Translations under genes and position numbers: made by a program | Part shown: positions 7,237 to 10,575 of the stretch, piece after piece | Numbering within the stretch: the stretch's first letter is position 1 | How the letters are laid out: each line of letters begins with the position of its first letter | Source: an uncultured Christensenella sp. | GTDB taxonomy: Bacteria > Bacillota > Clostridia > Christensenellales > Borkfalkiaceae | Reading direction: 5' to 3' | DNA: 10,575 nucleotides | Assembly: GCA_910586345.1 (NCBI GenBank) | Contig: CAJUHC010000037.1 | Span: 1-10,575 of the forward strand | Notes under the pieces: generated by a model | Databases searched by the model: none | What the model was told of the DNA's origin: nothing | What the model saw: the letters and a program-made list of their open reading frames with translations, nothing else

Positions 7237-8561
7237 TATTTAAGCCTGTCGGGAGTTACGTCGTTTCTTACGATGTCCTCAAAAGTTTGCGGTTTTATTA
7301 TGTAATCCGCTTTGCCGTTCTCCACAAGTATTGCGGGCGGTATGAAATTTCTGTTGTAATTGCTTGCCATCGAATAATTGTAAGCGCCGGTGGAAAGTAC
7401 AGCCATAATATCTCCGCTTTCCGCTTTCGGTAACGGTACGTCAACCGCAATCAAATCCCCGCTTTCACAGCATTTACCTGCCACAGAAACCTTTTCTGTG
7501 CACTCCTCAGTCGCTCTGTTTGCAAGCATAACCGTATATTTAGACTGATAAAGAGCGTATCTCGGATTTTCAAACATTCCGCCGTCGACAGCTACGTATT
7601 TTTTAATTCCTGCAATATCTTTAACGGCGCCGACAGAGTAAAGAGTTATTCCCGCCTCTCCGACGATAGAGCGTCCCGGTTCTATTAAAAGGTAAGGTTT
7701 TTTAAGATTATGTTCCTTAATTTTATTTTTTATAGCCGCAATAAGCGTTTTGAGATAATCGGCGTGGTCCTCGGGTTTAAGTTTAGGGTCTTCGTCGTTG
7801 TACCAAATTCCGAATCCTCCGCCCATATTCAGCTTTGTAAGCTCAAAGCCGAGTTTATTTTTAATATCGGAAGCAAAATCCAAAACTTTGTTTGCGGCAA
7901 GAACAAAAGACTGTTTTTCGAATATCTGTGAACCTATATGACAGTGATAACCTTCTAAAACGAGATTTTTCTTTGAAAGTACGTACTTTATAATATCTTC
8001 CGCGCTTCCGTCTGAAACGGAAAAACCGAATTTACTGTCGGTTCTGGCGGTCTGAACGAATGCGTGTGTATGCGCTTCCACTCCGGGATTAATTCTTATA
8101 AGAACGTTTTGTTTTAAGTTTCTTTCTTTGCAAAGTTTATCTAAAATATCGGCTTCCCGATATGAATCGACTACTATCGTTCCTACTTTGCAGTCAAGAG
8201 CAAATTCAAGTTCCGAAACAAGTTTATTGTTGCCGTGCATATAGATTTTTTCCGTCGGAAATCCTGCTTTAACCGCGGTGTAAAGTTCTCCGCCGGAAAC
8301 GACGTCTACGCCGATACTTTCCTGATTTGCAATCGAATAAATCGCTTTGCAGGAAAAAGCTTTCGACGCATACAGAACCAACCCGAATCCGTCGTAATCA
8401 TTGTCGATAACGTCACGATAAGCGCGCATCATATTTCGTATATGCGCTTCATCGAAAACGTAAACAGGCGTACCAAATTTTTCCGCTATCTCCACTGCGT
8501 CCATTCCGCCTATTTCCAGGTGGCCTTTTTCGTTTATCTTCAAAGTGGCTCTTTCGTTCAT
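7236..8561 (-). CDS. lysA: diaminopimelate decarboxylase
   Basis: A PLP enzyme of the ornithine/DAP decarboxylase family (fold III) that converts meso-diaminopimelate to L-lysine plus CO2 in the cytosol. From the chosen start it has 441 residues. Visible motifs are YASKAF with the PLP lysine at K67, HCHIGSQ (206-212), GGGFG (247-251, phosphate binding), EPGR (294-297), the CESGD catalytic motif (365-369) and the GAYNYSMASNYN signature (392-403). The ATG at 8561-8559 was chosen over a TTG at 8603, because the TTG overlaps the -10 region of the promoter at 8594-8622 and the extra 14 residues are not family-like. A GGAG site lies 11 bases before the ATG, which is rather long. The leader is too short for a lysine riboswitch. 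It is the first gene of the lysA-protease-scpA-scpB unit. Confidence 0.96.
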   Translation of the reverse strand: MNERATLKINEKGHLEIGGMDAVEIAEKFGTPVYVFDEAHIRNMMRAYRDVIDNDYDGFGLVLYASKAFSCKAIYSIANQESIGVDVVSGGELYTAVKAGFPTEKIYMHGNNKLVSELEFALDCKVGTIVVDSYREADILDKLCKERNLKQNVLIRINPGVEAHTHAFVQTARTDSKFGFSVSDGSAEDIIKYVLSKKNLVLEGYHCHIGSQIFEKQSFVLAANKVLDFASDIKNKLGFELTKLNMGGGFGIWYNDEDPKLKPEDHADYLKTLIAAIKNKIKEHNLKKPYLLIEPGRSIVGEAGITLYSVGAVKDIAGIKKYVAVDGGMFENPRYALYQSKYTVMLANRATEECTEKVSVAGKCCESGDLIAVDVPLPKAESGDIMAVLSTGAYNYSMASNYNRNFIPPAILVENGKADYIIKPQTFEDIVRNDVTPDRLK

Positions 8562-8593
8562 AATAAAATAAGCTCCGACAGAATATATATAAT

Positions 8594-8622
8594 ATTCTAT
8601 CAAAGCTTATAAGAATAGTCAA
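8594..8622 (-). promoter_or_regulatory. sigma-A type promoter of lysA
   Basis: On the minus strand TTGACT (8622-8617) and TAGAAT (8599-8594) are spaced by exactly 17 bases, each with five of six consensus matches. The predicted start lies about 25 bases before the ATG at 8561. This promoter probably drives lysA, the protease gene, scpA and scpB. It also excludes the TTG at 8603 as translation start. Confidence 0.75.
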
Positions 8623-8663
8623 ATAAATTGCCGATTAATAATTTCAGTGTCGGTTCCGAATTA

Positions 8664-9821
8664 TTATATCGCCCATTCTTTTGAAATGTCTTTAAAATAA
8701 TCGCCGAAATTTGCTTTCTTTATTTCTTCCGCGGAGACTACATTTACAGTGTCGCAGAGTAATCCGTCTTTGTAAACTTCTATTCTGCCGACCGTCTGAC
8801 CTTTTTCTACGGGAGCTTTTACTTTATCCGCAATGATTTCATAGGTCACGTTCGGATTTTTGTCCGCAGCGGAAAATACATAACAGTTGCGTTCGGGACA
8901 TACTGCGAAAGTCGATTTTTTTCCTCCGCTCACTTCGAATTCGTCATTCAGCGTCACGTCTTTATCGAGAACGATTTTATTTTTATAATTTGCAAATCCG
9001 TAATTAAACATATTTATCGTTGACGCAAATCTGTTATCGCTGCTGTCGGCGCCTAAAACGACTGATATAAGACGCATATTGTCTTTTTTAGCCGTTGCGG
9101 CAAGACAGAAGCCTGCTTCGTTCGTGAAACCCGTCTTTCCTCCGTCGCAAAGCGAATACTTTCTGATAAGTTTGTTTGTATTTGTCATAGACGTGGTTCT
9201 GTTATCGGGATGAACAAAGTCTTCGAGCCATATTTTGCTGTAATTAAAATAATTATCGTAAGACAATAAATTTCTGAACATCAAAGCTACGTCGTGCGCA
9301 CAAGAATATTGAGGTTCTTTCGGCAATCCCGTACAATTGGCAAACAATGTATTGTTACATCCGAGTTCGCTTGCTTTTTTATTCATCTGAGCAACGAACT
9401 CCTCTTCGCTTCCTGCAACGGTTTCCGAAATAGCCACGCAGCTGTCGTTGGCAGAGCATACGACTATACTTTTCAGCAGCTGGTCGACGGTGTACTCGCA
9501 ACCGGTACCGAGGAAGACCTGAGAACCGCCCATTCCGGAAGCTTTTTCGCTTGCGGTTACGGTATCGGACAAGGCTATTTTACCGCAGTTTATAGCGTCC
9601 ATTGCAAGCGTAAGCGTCATAACTTTACAAACGCTCGCGATAGGTATGCGTTTTTGTTCGTTTTCTTTATAAATACATGCGCCCGAATTATAGTCTATAA
9701 GGTAAGCCGCTTTACAGTTTTTAATAAATTCCGTTTCGGCAGGCTGAACTTTAAAACCAGTCGCCGCTGCACTTCCCGCAATTATACAAGATGTACATAA
9801 GATTGTAATTAACTTTTTCAT
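8664..9821 (-). CDS. dacF: D-alanyl-D-alanine carboxypeptidase, DacF-like (PBP5/6 family)
   Basis: A 385-residue S11-family D,D-carboxypeptidase. The N-terminus is a signal peptide (about 1-20, with a possible AAA cleavage region). The catalytic motifs are intact: SVCK (S63-K66), SAN (123-125) and KTG (229-231). The C-terminal 100 residues fit the PBP5_C beta-sandwich domain. No membrane anchor follows, which is unusual for PBP5 but seen in secreted forms. The SxxK motif carries a cysteine (SVCK) in place of the usual small residue, and the protein has many other cysteines. In Bacillus dacF is a forespore (sigma-F) gene directly before spoIIAA-spoIIAB-sigF. Here lysA follows instead. It begins 28 bases after the SpoIIM-like gene. 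The ribosome site is poor. The symbol is inferred from position. Confidence 0.87.
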   Translation of the reverse strand: MKKLITILCTSCIIAGSAAATGFKVQPAETEFIKNCKAAYLIDYNSGACIYKENEQKRIPIASVCKVMTLTLAMDAINCGKIALSDTVTASEKASGMGGSQVFLGTGCEYTVDQLLKSIVVCSANDSCVAISETVAGSEEEFVAQMNKKASELGCNNTLFANCTGLPKEPQYSCAHDVALMFRNLLSYDNYFNYSKIWLEDFVHPDNRTTSMTNTNKLIRKYSLCDGGKTGFTNEAGFCLAATAKKDNMRLISVVLGADSSDNRFASTINMFNYGFANYKNKIVLDKDVTLNDEFEVSGGKKSTFAVCPERNCYVFSAADKNPNVTYEIIADKVKAPVEKGQTVGRIEVYKDGLLCDTVNVVSAEEIKKANFGDYFKDISKEWAI

Positions 9822-9849
9822 ACCATTATTATGAGATAAAAAAGTTAAA

Positions 9850-10392
9850 TTATACGATAACTATTACCACTCTGAAAACAACGTTAATCAGTAACAGCAA
9901 AATAAGCGTATTGAATACGGCAAAAACCGCAGGTACGAAAAATACGATTTTTTTGTTTATCGATTTGCAGGTTTCCGCCGTAATACAACAGAATATTATT
10001 GAAAATACTGACGTCGGGATAAATACGAGTATTGCGACAGTAATTCCGCCGAACGCGTTCAGTTCTATAAGAATCGCCGTATAAACGGCAAAATACAGTC
10101 CTCGTATAAATATAAATATCAAAGTCAGATATTTGAATTTAGTACAGTAACCTATAAGAAAAAAAATATACAGGTATAGAAGTTCGCTCAATAAATGAGA
10201 AAAAATCAAATCGCCGTTTTTAAAATTAAATACAAAAAAAACGTATTCTTCTGCAAAGTTTTTAAAATAAATATTAACATTTGCAAAAATATATAGTACT
10301 ATGCCTGAAATAATCGCACATAAAAGAGTAATAAAAACGGCAATTAAATACTTTTTATCCCATTTATAATTTTTAAAAGACAAATTTCTCAT
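9850..10392 (-). CDS. SpoIIM-like multi-pass membrane protein
   Basis: A 180-residue, strongly hydrophobic protein with about five membrane segments (roughly 15-37, 66-83, 88-110, 114-137, 148-180). The layout resembles SpoIIM: a short polar N-terminus beginning MR..S, a first helix, an extracellular stretch, a paired helix region with FIRGLYFAVYTAIL (95-108) and a GG...P loop (115-126). SpoIIM is part of the SpoIIDMP complex that drives engulfment in spore formers. The gene position between a spoIVB remnant and dacF matches the clostridial spoIIM neighbourhood. Sequence identity looks low and the protein is shorter than B. subtilis SpoIIM (about 215), so the family call is tentative. The ATG at 10392 is the only methionine codon in the frame. 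There is no ribosome site, and the start codon lies in a long hairpin. Confidence 0.5.
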   Translation of the reverse strand: MRNLSFKNYKWDKKYLIAVFITLLCAIISGIVLYIFANVNIYFKNFAEEYVFFVFNFKNGDLIFSHLLSELLYLYIFFLIGYCTKFKYLTLIFIFIRGLYFAVYTAILIELNAFGGITVAILVFIPTSVFSIIFCCITAETCKSINKKIVFFVPAVFAVFNTLILLLLINVVFRVVIVIV

Positions 10393-10416
10393 ATATTAGT
10401 TTATGAGAAATTTGTC
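10379..10416. repeat. perfect 15-bp inverted repeat over the SpoIIM-like start codon
   Basis: Arms 10379-10393 (GACAAATTTCTCATA) and 10402-10416 are exact reverse complements around an eight-base loop. On the minus strand the hairpin contains the ATG and the next codons of the SpoIIM-like gene in its 3' arm and is followed by TTTTAAAAATT. It could be a weak terminator for the upstream spoIVB transcript, a start-sequestering mRNA structure, or an operator around a -10 box. Confidence 0.6.
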
Positions 10417-10421
10417 GTCAA
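10393..10421 (-). promoter_or_regulatory. candidate sigma-A promoter abutting the SpoIIM-like gene
   Basis: TTGACG (10421-10416) and TAATAT (10398-10393) are 17 bases apart on the minus strand and each is close to consensus. The -10 box touches the ATG, so a normal start site would fall inside the coding region. Either the match is fortuitous, the message is effectively leaderless, or the real start is elsewhere. Confidence 0.3.
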
Positions 10422-10459
10422 TATGAACTCACTCGTGCTCTTTATTTTAAATTGAATTT

Positions 10460-10561
10460 TTAATATGAACTTAACATTTTATCGATTGCTATGCCGTATC
10501 CCCTCGTCGGGTCGTTAACGAACACGTGGGTAAATGTCAATAAGTTACAAATATAAATTTT
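10460..10561 (-). pseudogene. spoIVB: 3' remnant of spoIVB (SpoIVB serine peptidase C-terminus)
   Basis: The minus-strand frame ending at TAA (10462-10460) reads THVFVNDPTRGYG followed by IAIDKMLSSY. This closely matches the C-terminal SpoIVB sequence that I recall from B. subtilis (THVFVNDPTSGYG...IEWML). SpoIVB is the forespore-secreted PDZ serine peptidase that triggers sigma-K activation. Only 33 codons are open: an in-frame TAG at 10564-10562 cuts the frame, and the residues before THV (KIYICNLLTF) do not match the expected G-K-L-I-G-A-V. The catalytic S-G-S-P motif is not in the window. The other two frames also contain stops here. This is a disrupted or truncated gene end, or an error near a contig edge. 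In Clostridia spo0A usually follows; here the SpoIIM-like gene does. Confidence 0.65.
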
Positions 10562-10575
10562 CTATAATTCATGTA

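Noticed and set aside
8562..8603. Longer lysA starting at a TTG codon (8603), adding 14 residues
   Set aside because: The TTG overlaps the -10 region of a strong promoter and would lie upstream of the predicted transcript start. The added residues do not look like the family N-terminus.
8562..8663. Lysine riboswitch or other leader before lysA
   Set aside because: The promoter leaves a leader of only about 25 bases, too short for an L-box, and no matching structure was seen.
8604..8663. Terminator after dacF
   Set aside because: Only a weak 7-bp AT stem with a large loop is present and no U-run follows, so read-through into lysA cannot be excluded.
9294..9800. Long plus-strand open frame opposite dacF
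   Set aside because: It is antisense to a gene with all active-site motifs intact, has no recognisable domain, and plus-strand frames like this recur opposite other genes here.
10535..10540. Perfect TTGACA hexamer on the minus strand as a -35 box
   Set aside because: It encodes part of the spoIVB remnant, and 17 bases further only TAACGA is found, a poor -10 box.

Overview
This AT-rich window looks like a chromosome segment from a low-GC Gram-positive bacterium of the class Clostridia, probably an uncultured gut-type lineage. The basis is gene content and order: spoIVB, spoIIM-like, dacF, lysA, a site-2 protease, scpA, scpB, a DUF2953-like gene, gerW (ytfJ), dacB and rluB follow the order of the sporulation and chromosome-segregation neighbourhood of Bacillus and Clostridia. 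No mobile-element gene, tRNA, rRNA or CRISPR array was seen. Every gene lies on the minus strand, so transcription runs from high to low coordinates.

In transcription order: 10575-10460 holds only the last codons of spoIVB, cut off by stop codons. A SpoIIM-like membrane protein (10392-9850) follows, its start codon lying in a perfect 15-bp inverted repeat. Then comes dacF (9821-8664). lysA (8561-7236) has its own good promoter and starts a tight run of lysA, an M50 site-2 protease, scpA and scpB, closed by a strong terminator at 4936-4965. A second run of DUF2953-like, gerW, dacB and rluB (4889-2299) consists of overlapping or closely spaced genes and ends in a 42-bp perfect palindrome. htpG (2175-388) is a single gene with its own promoter and terminator. 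The 5' end of glgB (254-1) leaves the window behind another good promoter.

How they fit together: ScpA and ScpB are the non-SMC subunits of condensin. LysA makes L-lysine from the meso-diaminopimelate that is also a peptidoglycan precursor. The two D,D-carboxypeptidases trim peptidoglycan stem peptides and belong to families used for spore cortex and forespore wall. GerW, the SpoIIM-like protein and the SpoIVB remnant are sporulation-associated. RluB modifies 23S rRNA, HtpG is Hsp90, and GlgB branches glycogen.

The most interesting point is what is missing. Genes usually found in this neighbourhood (spo0A after spoIVB, the spoIIA-sigF and spoVA genes between dacF and lysA, spmA-spmB between dacB and rluB) are absent from their usual places, and the spoIVB end is broken. 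The region may be a reduced sporulation island in a lineage that has lost or rearranged sporulation. This is an inference and needs the rest of the genome.
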